A stretch of DNA of 64,000 nt, from assembly GCA_022769545.1 (NCBI GenBank), contig JALEJS010000024.1, positions 1-64,000 on the forward strand. Direction: 5' to 3'. Position 1 is the first letter of the stretch. Each line of letters starts with the position of its first letter. This DNA comes from Blautia sp. (GTDB taxonomy: Bacteria; Bacillota; Clostridia; Lachnospirales; Lachnospiraceae). The position numbers and the translations under genes are program-made. Under the pieces are notes generated by a model that was given only the letters and a program-made list of their open reading frames with translations, was not told the DNA's origin and did no database searches. Below, piece by piece: positions 1 to 9,534 of this stretch.

Positions 1-918
1 GAATGGTTATCAGATAACCTTCGCTATTTTATGCTTGGCGGAGCGATTCTGATAATTGTTGCTGTTCTGTTCTTCGGCATTCGGGCATGTACCAGAGCGG
101 GAAGGGGTAACGCTGAGGATGACCAGATGTTTGAAGAAATCGACACTGCAGCAAACGAAGAAAACCAGGACGATACTCCTTCTTCTTCTGTGAGTAATGG
201 GGAGAACAACAACGAGAAGAATGACGAGAATCCCCTGGAGAGTAATAACCAGGAGATATCCACGCTGATTGAGAAGTATTATCAGGCGATGGGCGATAAG
301 GATATCGATACACTGAAGGCTCTGGTGAATCATTTGTCACCATCGGACGAGCCGTTGATTACTGGTACGGATTATATTGTGGGTTATGATGTGAAAAATG
401 CCTTTTACAAAAAAGGGCCTGCAGACGGAACATATGTTGTTTTCGCAGAATTCAGTTATCTGTGTTCCGGAAGTGAGACACCGGTTCCCGGGCTGAGTCA
501 GCTATATGTGGTGACAGAGGCAGACGGAAGTCTGAAAATTGATGCAGATATTGAATCGGATCCGGAATTGAGTTCATATATCAGTGAGATTATGAAAGAT
601 GATGACGTGAAGGCTCTGCAGAAGGAAGTGCAGGACGCATATGACAAGACGCTGGAAGAGAATCCGACTCTTTCTGCTTATCTGTCCGGTCTGGGCGAAG
701 AAACAGCCGTGACACCGGAGCCGGAAGCGGGTGAAGCGATGACAGCAGTAGATGACTGTAACATTCGTGAAGCTGCCGATGGTCAGTCAGATGTGATCGG
801 AGGGGTTCCCTACGGGGAGGAAGTACTGAAAATCGGAGAAGATGGTGAGTGGATCCATATTCAGTACGATGGAATTACCGGTTATGTCTATCATACATTG
901 CTGGAATATAATGAGTAA
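1..918 (+). CDS. Membrane-anchored SH3-domain protein, 5' end outside window
   Basis: The frame is open from base 1, so the true start probably lies just outside the window; the first in-window ATG is at 31 and would cut into the residues preceding the membrane segment. A hydrophobic helix (about residues 12-28) is followed by a long acidic, Asn/Ser/Glu-rich linker, then a folded region of about 130 residues and a C-terminal bacterial SH3 domain (last 60 residues, containing NIREAADG and GYVYHTLL). The middle part resembles nuclear-transport-factor-2-like folds in length but I cannot assign it. Inferred topology is one membrane anchor with the SH3 domain outside, binding peptidoglycan or peptide. 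Function unknown; general class is fairly sure. Confidence 0.75.
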   Translation, partial: EWLSDNLRYFMLGGAILIIVAVLFFGIRACTRAGRGNAEDDQMFEEIDTAANEENQDDTPSSSVSNGENNNEKNDENPLESNNQEISTLIEKYYQAMGDKDIDTLKALVNHLSPSDEPLITGTDYIVGYDVKNAFYKKGPADGTYVVFAEFSYLCSGSETPVPGLSQLYVVTEADGSLKIDADIESDPELSSYISEIMKDDDVKALQKEVQDAYDKTLEENPTLSAYLSGLGEETAVTPEPEAGEAMTAVDDCNIREAADGQSDVIGGVPYGEEVLKIGEDGEWIHIQYDGITGYVYHTLLEYNE

Positions 919-952
919 AAAAACTGCCGCTTTTTTTGCGGCAGTTTTTTAT
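919..952. terminator. Bidirectional intrinsic terminator
   Basis: A perfect stem (aaaaactgccgc, paired with gcggcagttttt) around a seven-T loop separates two convergent genes. The A-run and T-run on the two sides let it act on both strands, and it overlaps the stop codon of the deacetylase gene. Confidence 0.85.
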
Positions 953-2166
953 GTAATGGAACCATAAGCTGTTCCTGGCTTCAGCTCTGTCTGTTTGGCA
1001 GCGGCAAGTTCGTGAACGGTGAGAAGTTCATAGCCTTCTTCCTGAAGTTTCGGGATCAGAATTTTTACCGCTTCCAATGTAGACTTGTATGTATCATGCA
1101 TCAGAATGACGGATCCGTCCTGAACATGATCCAACACTTCGGTTACAATAGAATCCGGATTTTGAGTTTTCCAATCCAGGGTATCTACGGACCAGAGGAT
1201 CATGGGAACCGAAGCGGCAGCTCGCACATCGTCGTTGATGTTGCCATATGGAGGACGAAGAAGTGTCGACTTATGACCTGTCTGTTCAAGGATCAGATCA
1301 TCGACGGACCGGAGTTTATCTGTAATTTCATCCTGTGTGAGTTTGGTAAGATCTGTATGGTCAAAGGAGTGATTTCCGATTTCACATCCCAGCTCATCCA
1401 TACGCTTCAGGACATCCGGATAATTGGGGATTTCCTGACCGACCAGGAAAAATGTGGCTTTTGCCTGTCTTTCTTCCAGAAAATCCAGCAGTTCCGCCGT
1501 AAATTCTCCGGGCCCGTCATCAAAGGTCAGTGCGATCTGCTTAAGGCTTTTTTTTTCTGCGGATTCTGTTTTGGCTGTGTTTTCAGTTTCTTCTCCGGCA
1601 GAAGCTTCCGGAGTCGGTGAAGCTGTCTCTTCTGATTTATAATCCTTCAGAGTTCCGTCTTTCAGAAACTCATACTCTGTTCCATCAATGACAAGTGTAC
1701 CGGTCTGCATGATTCCGTCTTCATCCAGATAATAGCGTTTTCCGTTTTCATCCAGCCATCCGGTCTGCATGATGCCGTCGGAATTGAAATAATAATGATG
1801 ACCGTCTGTATCGTACAGCCATCCGGTATGTGGGATTCCATCTACCAGAAACTGCCAGGAGCTTCCGGAGGCAGTCCAGACTCCCTTTTTTGCTTCCTCA
1901 GAAGCCTCAGGAGAAGGCGACGGTACAGGTGTTGCTGAAACAGCAGGAGTAGGTGTGGCGGTCAATTTGACTGAAACCGGCTCCGGATCATCTGAGGTGC
2001 TGTCATCAGAAGAAGTCTGGGAAGCCACTATGATATCCGATTCGTTTTTTCTTCCCGAAGAGACAGACGAACCGGAGGAATGTGTCAGAAGATATCCGGT
2101 CATGATGCATAGAAGAATGCCTGACAGAAGGAGAAGCCGGCTTGTCTTTTCTTTTCGGCCGGACAT
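949..2166 (-). CDS. Secreted/anchored polysaccharide deacetylase with cell-wall-binding repeats
   Basis: A 405-residue protein of the NodB/carbohydrate esterase 4 family, which removes N-acetyl groups from peptidoglycan or other glycans outside the cell. Start chosen at 2166 because AGGAGG lies 7-8 bases upstream on the minus strand; an upstream in-frame start has no such site. There is an N-terminal membrane or signal segment (about residues 10-30), a Ser/Thr/Pro linker, about three choline/glucan-binding-type repeats (residues 94-177, GWL...YY pattern), then the NodB domain with all five motifs: TFDDGP (214-219), HSFDH (266-270), RPPYG (304-308), DTLDW and LMHD. Metal ligands Asp217, His266 and His270 are present, so it should be active. 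Transcribed convergently with the upstream SH3 gene. Confidence 0.9.
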   Translation of the reverse strand: MSGRKEKTSRLLLLSGILLCIMTGYLLTHSSGSSVSSGRKNESDIIVASQTSSDDSTSDDPEPVSVKLTATPTPAVSATPVPSPSPEASEEAKKGVWTASGSSWQFLVDGIPHTGWLYDTDGHHYYFNSDGIMQTGWLDENGKRYYLDEDGIMQTGTLVIDGTEYEFLKDGTLKDYKSEETASPTPEASAGEETENTAKTESAEKKSLKQIALTFDDGPGEFTAELLDFLEERQAKATFFLVGQEIPNYPDVLKRMDELGCEIGNHSFDHTDLTKLTQDEITDKLRSVDDLILEQTGHKSTLLRPPYGNINDDVRAAASVPMILWSVDTLDWKTQNPDSIVTEVLDHVQDGSVILMHDTYKSTLEAVKILIPKLQEEGYELLTVHELAAAKQTELKPGTAYGSIT

Positions 2167-2277
2167 AAAAATACCTCCTTTCAAGTGTGTTTCTGATTCC
2201 ATCATACAATAATCGACAGAAAAAAACAACCTAAATTGCCCGTTGATATCCGCAGGAAAAAAATATATAATGATACA

Positions 2278-3054
2278 ATGATGAAAAATGAGAGAAACTT
2301 TGAAACAGAAAATAGAATAAGAATCAATAAATATCTGAGTGATGCCGGAATCTGCTCCAGAAGGGAAGCAGATCGCCTGACAGACGAAGGAAGAGTGACC
2401 ATAAATGGAATTCCCGTCAGGACCGGGGAAAAGATTAATGCAGAGGCAATGGTATGCGTGGACGGCCGCGCTGTAAAAAAAGAGGAACGCAAGGTTTTGA
2501 TCTTATTCCAGAAACCACGGGGACTGGTCTGCAGTATGAAGAAACAGGGAAAAGATCCAACGGTAACGGAATTCATCCGTTATCCTCTGAGAATTTATCC
2601 CGTGGGCAGACTGGACAAGGAATCGGAAGGGCTTTTGCTTCTGACCAATCAGGGAGAGCTTGTGAATGCTTTGATGCGGGCAAGAAACGGACACGAGAAG
2701 GAATATCTGGTATCTGTAAATCGAACGGTTACCGGAAGCTTTCTGAAAAAAATGAGGGAGGGTGTCCCTATTTTGAATACGGTTACCAGACCCTGCCAGG
2801 TTCAGAAGACAGGAGAAAAGGAATTTCGCATCATTCTTACGCAGGGACTGAACCGTCAGATTCGCAGAATGTGCGAAGCGCTTGGATATCAGGTCCTTTC
2901 TCTGAGGAGGATCCGCATTATGAATCTTCGCGGAGAGGATCTTCAGATGGGACAGTATCGGGAGATCCGGGAAGAGGAATGGAAGGAGCTGAGTTCTGGC
3001 CTTGGAGTTCCTGAAAGCTTGATTATGTCAGATACAGGAGGTCGCCGTGGATAA
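2278..3054 (+). CDS. rluF: 23S rRNA pseudouridine synthase, RluF-like
   Basis: 258-residue protein with an N-terminal S4 RNA-binding domain (INKYLSDAGICSRREAD) followed by an RsuA/RluB/RluF catalytic domain. The catalytic Asp lies in GRLDKESEGLLLLT. The segments HEKEYLV, GVPIL, QGLNRQIRRMCEALGY and RIMN follow the E. coli RluF pattern more closely than RluB, suggesting modification of the uridine at position 2604 of 23S rRNA. ATGs at 2278 and 2281 are adjacent; upstream a TTG at 2236 is also in frame but has no better signal. Its last 8 bases overlap ligA, so the two are probably cotranscribed and translationally coupled. Subfamily is inferred by eye. Confidence 0.85.
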   Translation: MMKNERNFETENRIRINKYLSDAGICSRREADRLTDEGRVTINGIPVRTGEKINAEAMVCVDGRAVKKEERKVLILFQKPRGLVCSMKKQGKDPTVTEFIRYPLRIYPVGRLDKESEGLLLLTNQGELVNALMRARNGHEKEYLVSVNRTVTGSFLKKMREGVPILNTVTRPCQVQKTGEKEFRIILTQGLNRQIRRMCEALGYQVLSLRRIRIMNLRGEDLQMGQYREIREEEWKELSSGLGVPESLIMSDTGGRRG

Positions 3055-5023
3055 TCAAATGAATCGTATGAAGGAACTGGTCAGACGGCTGAATGAGGCC
3101 GGAAAGGCCTATTATCAGGAAGATCGGGAGATTATGAGCAATCGGGAGTATGACAGGCTGTACGATGAGCTTCTGGCACTGGAAAAGGATATGAAGCTTG
3201 TTCTGGCAGACAGCCCCACAGCTCATGTGGGGTATGAGGCAGTGGATTCTCTTCCGAAAGAAACACATGATTCACCGATGCTGTCTCTGGATAAGACGAA
3301 GGAGCGGGAAACGCTTCGTTCTTTCGTCGGAAATCACAGAACACTCCTTTCCTGGAAAATGGATGGTCTGACAATTGTTCTCACATACCGGAACGGAGAA
3401 CTGGAAAAGGCGGTTACACGAGGAAACGGAATCGTCGGTGAGGTTGTGACAAACAATGCAAAGGTATTTCGGAATATTCCGCTTCATATTCCTTATCAGG
3501 GAGATCTTGTCCTGCGCGGAGAAGCTGTTATCACATATTCTGAATTTGAAAAAATAAATGCAGCCATTGAAGATGTGGATGCAAAATATAAAAATCCCCG
3601 AAATCTTTGCAGCGGTTCCGTGCGGCAGCTCAACAATGCTGTGACCGCTGAACGAAATGTCCGTTTCTATGCTTTCGGACTGGTATCTGCACCGGACGTG
3701 GATTTCCGGAATTCCAGAGAAGCGCAGCTGCGGTGGCTGAGAGAACAGGGATTTGAAATTGTGGAATATCGTGTTGTGACAGCTGAGTCTTTGGATGATG
3801 CGATGGATTATTTCGCCGGACAGATTGCGCGGAATGATTTTCCGTCAGATGGTCTTGTTGCACTGTACGATGATATTTCCTATGGAGAATCCCTTGGGCG
3901 TACTGCAAAATTCCCCCGAAATGCATTTGCATTTAAATGGGCAGATGAGATGAAGGAAACGACCCTCCTGGATATTGAATGGAGTCCGTCCAGAACAGGA
4001 CTGATCAATCCAATCGCTGTTTTTCAGCCGGTGGAACTGGAAGGCACGACGGTCAGCAGGGCCAGCGTTCATAATGTAAGCATTGTCCGGGAACTGGAGC
4101 TTGGAATTGGTGATACAATTCAGGTTTATAAAGCCAATATGATCATTCCGCAGATTGAAGAAAACCTGACGCGCAGCAACCATCTTCAGATTCCGAAGGT
4201 ATGTCCTGCCTGCGGGCATGAGGCAATCATACGTAAAGAGAATGAAGTCGAATCGCTATACTGCACCAATCCGGACTGTGTGGCAAAGAAAATCAAGTCT
4301 TTTACCTTGTTTACCAGCAGAGACGCCATGAACATTGAAGGCCTTTCAGAAGCAACGCTGGAGAAATTTATTGCAAAGGGTTTTATCCATGATTTCGGAG
4401 ATATCTTTGAGATATCGGTGCATCGGGAAGAGATTGTGGAAATGGAGGGCTTTGGAGAGAAATCCTATCAGAAACTGATAGAGAGCCTGGAGAGGGCAAA
4501 AGATACAACGCCTGCCAGGGTGCTCTACAGTCTTGGGATTTCGAATATCGGGCTTGCGAATGCGAAAGTGATCTGCAGACATTTTGACAATGATCTGGAT
4601 GCAATCCGAAAGGCGTCTGCGGAGGAAATATCAGCAATTGATACGATAGGCCCGGTCATTGCCGGAAGTCTGGTGTCATATTTTGAAAATAAGAAAAATA
4701 TCCGTCAGCTGGATCATCTGATGAGTCATCTGCGTATTCGGAAGGAAACCGTATCCGGGGAGCAGATTCTGAAGGGAAAGATATTTGTGGTGACAGGAAG
4801 CGTGCATCATTTTGCAAACCGGTCAGAATTGAAGGCGTATGTGGAAGCGCTGGGAGGTAAGGTTACCGGTTCGGTTACCGGAAAAACAGATTATCTGATC
4901 AATAATGATACCACATCCGGTTCATCGAAAAATAAGAAGGCAAGGGAGCTGGGAATTCCAATTCTTTCAGAAGAAGAATTTCTGGAGCTTGCCAAAGCAG
5001 GAGGAGAAAAAAATGCCGATTAA
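3047..5023 (+). CDS. ligA: NAD-dependent DNA ligase LigA
   Basis: 658 residues, normal length. It seals nicks in DNA using NAD+. Visible in order: Ia/adenylation region starting near residue 8, adenylation motif KMDG with Lys104 as the nucleotide-accepting residue, OB fold, a four-Cys zinc finger (CPAC ... CTNPDC), helix-hairpin-helix region, and a C-terminal BRCT domain (GKIFVVTGS, TDYLI). The start is a GTG at 3047 preceded by AGGAGG at about 3037-3042, inside the end of rluF. The 3' end overlaps metA by 11 bases. The arrangement looks like a compact rluF-ligA-metA operon. Confidence 0.96.
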   Translation: MDNQMNRMKELVRRLNEAGKAYYQEDREIMSNREYDRLYDELLALEKDMKLVLADSPTAHVGYEAVDSLPKETHDSPMLSLDKTKERETLRSFVGNHRTLLSWKMDGLTIVLTYRNGELEKAVTRGNGIVGEVVTNNAKVFRNIPLHIPYQGDLVLRGEAVITYSEFEKINAAIEDVDAKYKNPRNLCSGSVRQLNNAVTAERNVRFYAFGLVSAPDVDFRNSREAQLRWLREQGFEIVEYRVVTAESLDDAMDYFAGQIARNDFPSDGLVALYDDISYGESLGRTAKFPRNAFAFKWADEMKETTLLDIEWSPSRTGLINPIAVFQPVELEGTTVSRASVHNVSIVRELELGIGDTIQVYKANMIIPQIEENLTRSNHLQIPKVCPACGHEAIIRKENEVESLYCTNPDCVAKKIKSFTLFTSRDAMNIEGLSEATLEKFIAKGFIHDFGDIFEISVHREEIVEMEGFGEKSYQKLIESLERAKDTTPARVLYSLGISNIGLANAKVICRHFDNDLDAIRKASAEEISAIDTIGPVIAGSLVSYFENKKNIRQLDHLMSHLRIRKETVSGEQILKGKIFVVTGSVHHFANRSELKAYVEALGGKVTGSVTGKTDYLINNDTTSGSSKNKKARELGIPILSEEEFLELAKAGGEKNAD

Positions 5024-5942
5024 AATACAAAGTGATCTTCCGGTAAAGGAAATACTGGAAAAAGAAAATATATTTGTCATGGACGAGCATCGGGCAATGC
5101 ATCAGGATATCCGGGAGCTGGAGATCCTGATTCTGAATCTGATGCCGCTGAAGGAGGAGACAGAGCTGCAGCTGCTTCGTTCTCTTTCCAATACCCCTCT
5201 GCAGGTCAATGTAACCTTCATGACGGTGGAATCCCATGAATCCAAAAATACGTCCATGAGCCATCTGAATAAGTTTTATCAGACATTTCCGGAGCTTTGC
5301 GACAGGAAGTTTGACGGAATGATCATTACCGGTGCGCCTGTGGAGCAGATGGAATTTGAGGAAGTGGATTACTGGGAGGAACTGGTGGAAATCATGGACT
5401 GGACAACTTCCCATGTGACGTCTACCATATATCTGTGCTGGGCTGCTCAGGCTGGTCTGTATCACCATTACGGACTGAAAAAAAGACCGCTGGACGAGAA
5501 AATGTTCGGACTTTTCTGGCATAAGGTCATGAACCGGAAAATTCCGCTGGTCAGAGGGTTTGATGATATGTTTCTGGCACCCCATTCCAGACACACGGAG
5601 GTTCCGATTGAGGATATTCACAACTGCAGTGAGCTTACCGTGCTTGCGGAATCGGAGGAGGCAGGACTGTTTCTGGCTATGTCCGATGGCGGAAGAAAGA
5701 TTTTTGTCATGGGGCATCCCGAATATGACCGCATCACTCTGGATGGAGAATATAAGCGGGATCTGAGCCGAAATCTGCCCATTGATATCCCGAAAAACTA
5801 TTACAGGGAAGACAATCCCCAAAACAGACCGCTTCTGATGTGGAGGGCTCATGCAAACAATCTGTATACGAACTGGCTGAATTATTATGTATATCAGAGC
5901 ACTCCGTTTGATTTGTACGGTACACCGTTTACCGAAGAATAA
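5013..5942 (+). CDS. metA: Homoserine O-acyltransferase MetA, predicted acetyl-CoA-specific
   Basis: 309 residues, the family length. MetA activates homoserine for methionine synthesis in the cytoplasm. The catalytic Cys142 is in YLCWAAQAGLYHHYG, with His in the RHTE segment and Glu in MGHPEYD. Residue 111 is Glu (TGAPVEQ); published work on this family (Zubieta and colleagues) links Glu111 to acetyl-CoA and Gly111 to succinyl-CoA use, so acetyltransferase activity is predicted despite the usual succinyltransferase name. The start at 5013 has GGAGGAG about 7 bases upstream and lies inside ligA. No S-adenosylmethionine riboswitch or T-box fits, because there is no leader between ligA and metA. 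Confidence 0.94.
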   Translation: MPIKIQSDLPVKEILEKENIFVMDEHRAMHQDIRELEILILNLMPLKEETELQLLRSLSNTPLQVNVTFMTVESHESKNTSMSHLNKFYQTFPELCDRKFDGMIITGAPVEQMEFEEVDYWEELVEIMDWTTSHVTSTIYLCWAAQAGLYHHYGLKKRPLDEKMFGLFWHKVMNRKIPLVRGFDDMFLAPHSRHTEVPIEDIHNCSELTVLAESEEAGLFLAMSDGGRKIFVMGHPEYDRITLDGEYKRDLSRNLPIDIPKNYYREDNPQNRPLLMWRAHANNLYTNWLNYYVYQSTPFDLYGTPFTEE

Positions 5943-5995
5943 AACGGAATCATTGTGATTTTTTGGTTAAATTTTATCTGTTTTGTCCGTCAAGG

Positions 5996-6024
5996 TTGAT
6001 TTTGGAGATCTGGTGTGCTAATAT
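5996..6024 (+). promoter_or_regulatory. Putative sigma-A promoter for the P60 hydrolase
   Basis: TTGATT, a 17-base spacer and TAATAT lie about 95 bases ahead of the next gene. Seen by eye, not verified. Confidence 0.45.
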
Positions 6025-6117
6025 TAGCAGGATATAGTATGAGTTTTTATTAATTGTTGAATGAGGTTTTTTGCAGGAAATAAGTAAAAAACGATCCAGA
6101 AGGGAGTATATCGATTC

Positions 6118-8685
6118 ATGAAATATGAATTTATCCGAAAACATTTGTGTATTACCCTGGCTGTTGCACTGATGACAGTCAGTCCTGCCGCAATTCTGGC
6201 TGAAGATGATTCACCGAATTTGCAGGAAGCTGTAACGACCCCGGCTCCGACAGAACCGGCAGTGGAAGCAACGCCGACGCCGATTCCGGCAGACCCGACG
6301 GCGGCACCGACTCCGGTACCGGCCGATCCGACGGCAACACCGACCCCGGCTCCGACAGAACCGGAAGTGACACCGACTCCGGCTCCGACAGAACCGGAAG
6401 CAACACCGACCCCGGAAGCGACACCGACTCCGATTCCGGAAAATCCCGAAGTGACACCGCTCCCGGAGGATCCGGAAGCAACGCCGACCCCGGTGCCGGA
6501 AAATCCGGAAGCGACACCGACTCCGGTGCCGGCCGACCCGACAGTGACACCGACTCCGGCGCCTACAGTAACTCCGGCTCCGGATTCTGCAGACCGGGAA
6601 AAGGTTAAAAAGGTTATCGAAATGATTGCCGCGCTTGGCAATAAAACCATCACAAAAGCGGACAAAGCGGCCATCGAGGCGGCCCGAAAAGCGTACGATG
6701 CGCTGACGGCGGAGGAAAAGAAGCTTGTCACAAATTATACAACACTGGTTAGTGCGGAAGAAAAATATCGCGCTCTTCCCGATAAGGGTGAGAAGGAGGA
6801 ATCCTCTGCGACGCCTACACCGGATGCAAAACAGGGGACACCTGTCTATTATGGAAATTATGTATCCAATCTTCATGCAGGCAAGGATTTTTATCTGAAC
6901 AGTCTGGAAGCAAATTATTCGCTTTCTTTCTCTGAGGACTTTGCGTCCGTGATGGATGAGATTGAGAGTGAGTATCGTGCGAAAAACGGACTTGGACAGG
7001 GAAAGAGTGTGACGTCATCCACAGATAATTTTCTTGTGCGCAACTGGCAGGATATTCTGGCGGTATATGTTTATGAAGAAAGCAAAAGAGGCGTGCAGTC
7101 GTTTCTGATTGACGATGCGTGCAAAGATGATCTTGCAGAAATATTTGCAATGATGAATCCGGTTGTCCGCGACGAGTCTGACAGTTCCCGGGTTGCGTAT
7201 GCCAACCATCATGTAGATTACTATATAAAAGCAAACAATCTCAGTGCGGAAGAAGAGGCACTGATACGGAAATATGTGGAAACAGACTGTAAGCTTCTCT
7301 GTGCGACTGTGACTGCCGCGAAGGGGTTTGTACGGGAAAGTGTCGGAGATGATGTCTCTGAAGACCGTGTAAACGTCATCGCAGCTGCGTATTCACTGGT
7401 TGGTAAGGTTGGCTATTTCTGGGGCGGAAAATCTACCGCGATCGGAACCGATTCCAGCTGGGGCAGTGCGGCAACCGTGACCGCAGAGGGCAGCAAGAGC
7501 ACAGGAACTTTAAGAGCTTTTGGTCTGGACTGCAGTGGCTTTGTCACATGGGCGGTTATCAACGGATATATGGATCAGGGGATGCAGGGGACCATTGGAG
7601 ACGGTACCAGTGAACAGTGGACGCTGGCCAATACCGTATCTGAGTCAGATGCACAGCCAGGAGACCTTGTATTCCAGAGAGGTCCCGAGGCAGGCAGTGA
7701 CAACCATGTCGGAATCATCTGCGGACAGACAGATTCCGGAGACTGGATTGCGGTGCATTGTTCTTCCTCTCAGAACGGAGTGACTGTCGGTGAGGCATAC
7801 AGCGCCAGCTTCCGTTATATCAGACAGCCGGATTTCTATATGTCGAAAGCGGATTTCCTGGCGATTGAAGACAGTAAATATCAGGTAGATGAGTATTACG
7901 GCCTGGAAGAAGATATGCAGGACAATGCAGGGGAGCAGGAGCTTTCAGAGAATAATGCCAATCCGGAGGAGAATGTGGAAATCATCGTTGCACCGGATCA
8001 GACGGCGGAGGAAGAAAGCGCAGAAACCGTTCCTGCAGATGGTGATGAACGTCCGGATGACGATACAGATGCTTCCGATCCGGAAAATACTGACTCTGAA
8101 GGAAACACTGCAGAGGGAGACGATTCTGCAGATGAGGACAGTGCACAGGGACAGGAGACTTCTTCCGACGGAGTTTCCGAACCGGGTATGAGCGGAGATT
8201 CCGAATACATAGGAGATGAAGAAATACCTGTGATACCAATAGAAGGTATCGGCGAAGAGGCTGCGCAGGAGGAAGATTCGGAGCCCGACAGTATCCTGGC
8301 GGAAGAGGATGCCTTTATCGATGAAGACAGCCTGGATATGACTGCAATTCCTGTGGAAGCGTATGAAGAAGTTCCGGAAGAAGATATCGAATCGGAAGAG
8401 ATGCCGGCAGGTGATATCATTGAGGATTATGATGAGACTGATCCGGAATCATCAGATGAGCCCGAAGAGAAAACAAAAAAAGAGGGAACGGATGCACGTG
8501 AGGAAGAAGAATTTGTAATTGATCCTGTAACAGGCAAGAAGATTCCCAAAAAGAAATCGGCAAAAAAATCAGAAGACGATGAGACCGCACAGAAGGAAAC
8601 GGATTTTGATGAAAGCATTTTTATGGATGTCGATGTAATTGATCCGGAGGATATGGAGAGTATCAGAGGCGTTGTGAAACGATAA
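6118..8685 (+). CDS. Large secreted NlpC/P60 cell-wall hydrolase with Pro-Thr repeats and acidic tail
   Basis: 855 residues. Signal peptide ends near residue 28 (AAILA). Residues 40-155 are proline/threonine-rich repeats built from TPTP and ADP/ENPE units, followed by a short helical module (about 157-222, pattern AARKAYDALTAEEKKLV). A middle unassigned region leads to an NlpC/P60 domain with the nucleophile Cys472 in LDCSGF and His530 in NHVGII; a third polar residue is probably in the HCSS segment. Such enzymes cut D-Glu-diaminopimelate-type peptide bonds in peptidoglycan. After about residue 595 the protein is mainly Asp/Glu-rich and ends with a lysine-rich patch; no LPXTG sorting signal is visible. 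A GGGAG element precedes the ATG at a slightly long spacing. Confidence 0.9.
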   Translation: MKYEFIRKHLCITLAVALMTVSPAAILAEDDSPNLQEAVTTPAPTEPAVEATPTPIPADPTAAPTPVPADPTATPTPAPTEPEVTPTPAPTEPEATPTPEATPTPIPENPEVTPLPEDPEATPTPVPENPEATPTPVPADPTVTPTPAPTVTPAPDSADREKVKKVIEMIAALGNKTITKADKAAIEAARKAYDALTAEEKKLVTNYTTLVSAEEKYRALPDKGEKEESSATPTPDAKQGTPVYYGNYVSNLHAGKDFYLNSLEANYSLSFSEDFASVMDEIESEYRAKNGLGQGKSVTSSTDNFLVRNWQDILAVYVYEESKRGVQSFLIDDACKDDLAEIFAMMNPVVRDESDSSRVAYANHHVDYYIKANNLSAEEEALIRKYVETDCKLLCATVTAAKGFVRESVGDDVSEDRVNVIAAAYSLVGKVGYFWGGKSTAIGTDSSWGSAATVTAEGSKSTGTLRAFGLDCSGFVTWAVINGYMDQGMQGTIGDGTSEQWTLANTVSESDAQPGDLVFQRGPEAGSDNHVGIICGQTDSGDWIAVHCSSSQNGVTVGEAYSASFRYIRQPDFYMSKADFLAIEDSKYQVDEYYGLEEDMQDNAGEQELSENNANPEENVEIIVAPDQTAEEESAETVPADGDERPDDDTDASDPENTDSEGNTAEGDDSADEDSAQGQETSSDGVSEPGMSGDSEYIGDEEIPVIPIEGIGEEAAQEEDSEPDSILAEEDAFIDEDSLDMTAIPVEAYEEVPEEDIESEEMPAGDIIEDYDETDPESSDEPEEKTKKEGTDAREEEEFVIDPVTGKKIPKKKSAKKSEDDETAQKETDFDESIFMDVDVIDPEDMESIRGVVKR

Positions 8686-8692
8686 TGAAATG

Positions 8693-8725
8693 GAAAGGGC
8701 AGCTTTCATGGCTGCCCTTTCTCAT
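8693..8725 (+). terminator. Terminator after the P60 hydrolase
   Basis: An 11-base perfect stem (gaaagggcagc with gctgccctttc) and a seven-base loop directly after the stop codon. The T-run is short and inside the stem, so strength is uncertain. Confidence 0.65.
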
Positions 8726-8791
8726 AATAATATAGGAAATTATGATTTCCAATGTCATAAATCGCTCCGCGAGGATGCGACCAGTGCTCTT

Positions 8792-9430
8792 TTATCTGTG
8801 AATGCCGGAAAGAACTTCTTCAATCCACATATCTGTGTTATAATTGTCATCAAAGAGCTTGACGATGACACCATAGGGTTCTGCGTCGCTGGAAAATGCA
8901 TTTGCCTCGTCGGTATCCACATGCATGGCCAGGCGGAAATCGCGGTTGACTCGGACAACCACATCTGCGTAAATCAGGGCACGGCCGTAGCTTTTTGTCA
9001 GAACAAATACTTCATCGTTATCTTTGACACGAAGAATCAGTGCATCGTCCGGTGTCATATGAATGTGACGTTTGGCGACGATCACACCGTGATCAATATC
9101 CAGCTGACCGTGGGGGCCGATCAGTCTGCAGCCGGGAGTTCCTTTTGTATCACCGGACTGGCGGATGATTCCCTGTACCCCGAGCTTACGCGTGTCGGTT
9201 AATGAAAGTTCTACCTGCGTTTCTTTTCGGAACGGTCCCAGAATGGCAATGTTTTCAAATATGCCCTTCGGTCCTCTGACCGTAAGCCTTTCTTCACACA
9301 GATACTGACCGGGCTGGCTCAGCTCTTTTGTATAGTGAAGTTCGGCATCCGGACCAAAAAGAACTTTAAAATCTTCTTCAGAGACATGAATATGTCTTGC
9401 GGATGTTTCAATTGGAATTTTGACACTCAT
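8792..9430 (-). CDS. pduL: Phosphate propanoyltransferase PduL
   Basis: 212 residues, the family length. PduL interconverts acyl-CoA and acyl phosphate (acetyl or propionyl) without similarity to Pta. The metal-binding His motifs are visible: SARHIHVS near the N terminus and AKRHIHM in the second barrel, plus a later MHVDTDEANA segment that also carries His. GAGG lies 8 bases before the ATG on the minus strand. No microcompartment shell genes or other pdu/eut genes are next to it, and no obvious encapsulation peptide precedes the core, so a housekeeping role in acetate or propionate formation is more likely than a compartment role. Convergent with the P60 gene, divergent from the next. Confidence 0.92.
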   Translation of the reverse strand: MSVKIPIETSARHIHVSEEDFKVLFGPDAELHYTKELSQPGQYLCEERLTVRGPKGIFENIAILGPFRKETQVELSLTDTRKLGVQGIIRQSGDTKGTPGCRLIGPHGQLDIDHGVIVAKRHIHMTPDDALILRVKDNDEVFVLTKSYGRALIYADVVVRVNRDFRLAMHVDTDEANAFSSDAEPYGVIVKLFDDNYNTDMWIEEVLSGIHR

Positions 9431-9534
9431 TATGATACCTCATCTGTTTATTTACTTTACTGCGCTACTGCATAGTTTACAACGAACTCAAAAAAATAGC
9501 AACGCCGTTTTGTGAAGGAAATGTGAGAGATGTT

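Noticed and set aside
6024-6731. Antisense open frame rich in Gly/Ser/Val opposite the P60 Pro-Thr repeats
   Set aside because: It is the complement of the proline/threonine repeat codons and has no start signal.
8792-9430. PduL and the EutP-like GTPase as a microcompartment locus
   Set aside because: They lie 54 kb apart with no shell protein, aldehyde dehydrogenase or other pdu/eut gene in the window.
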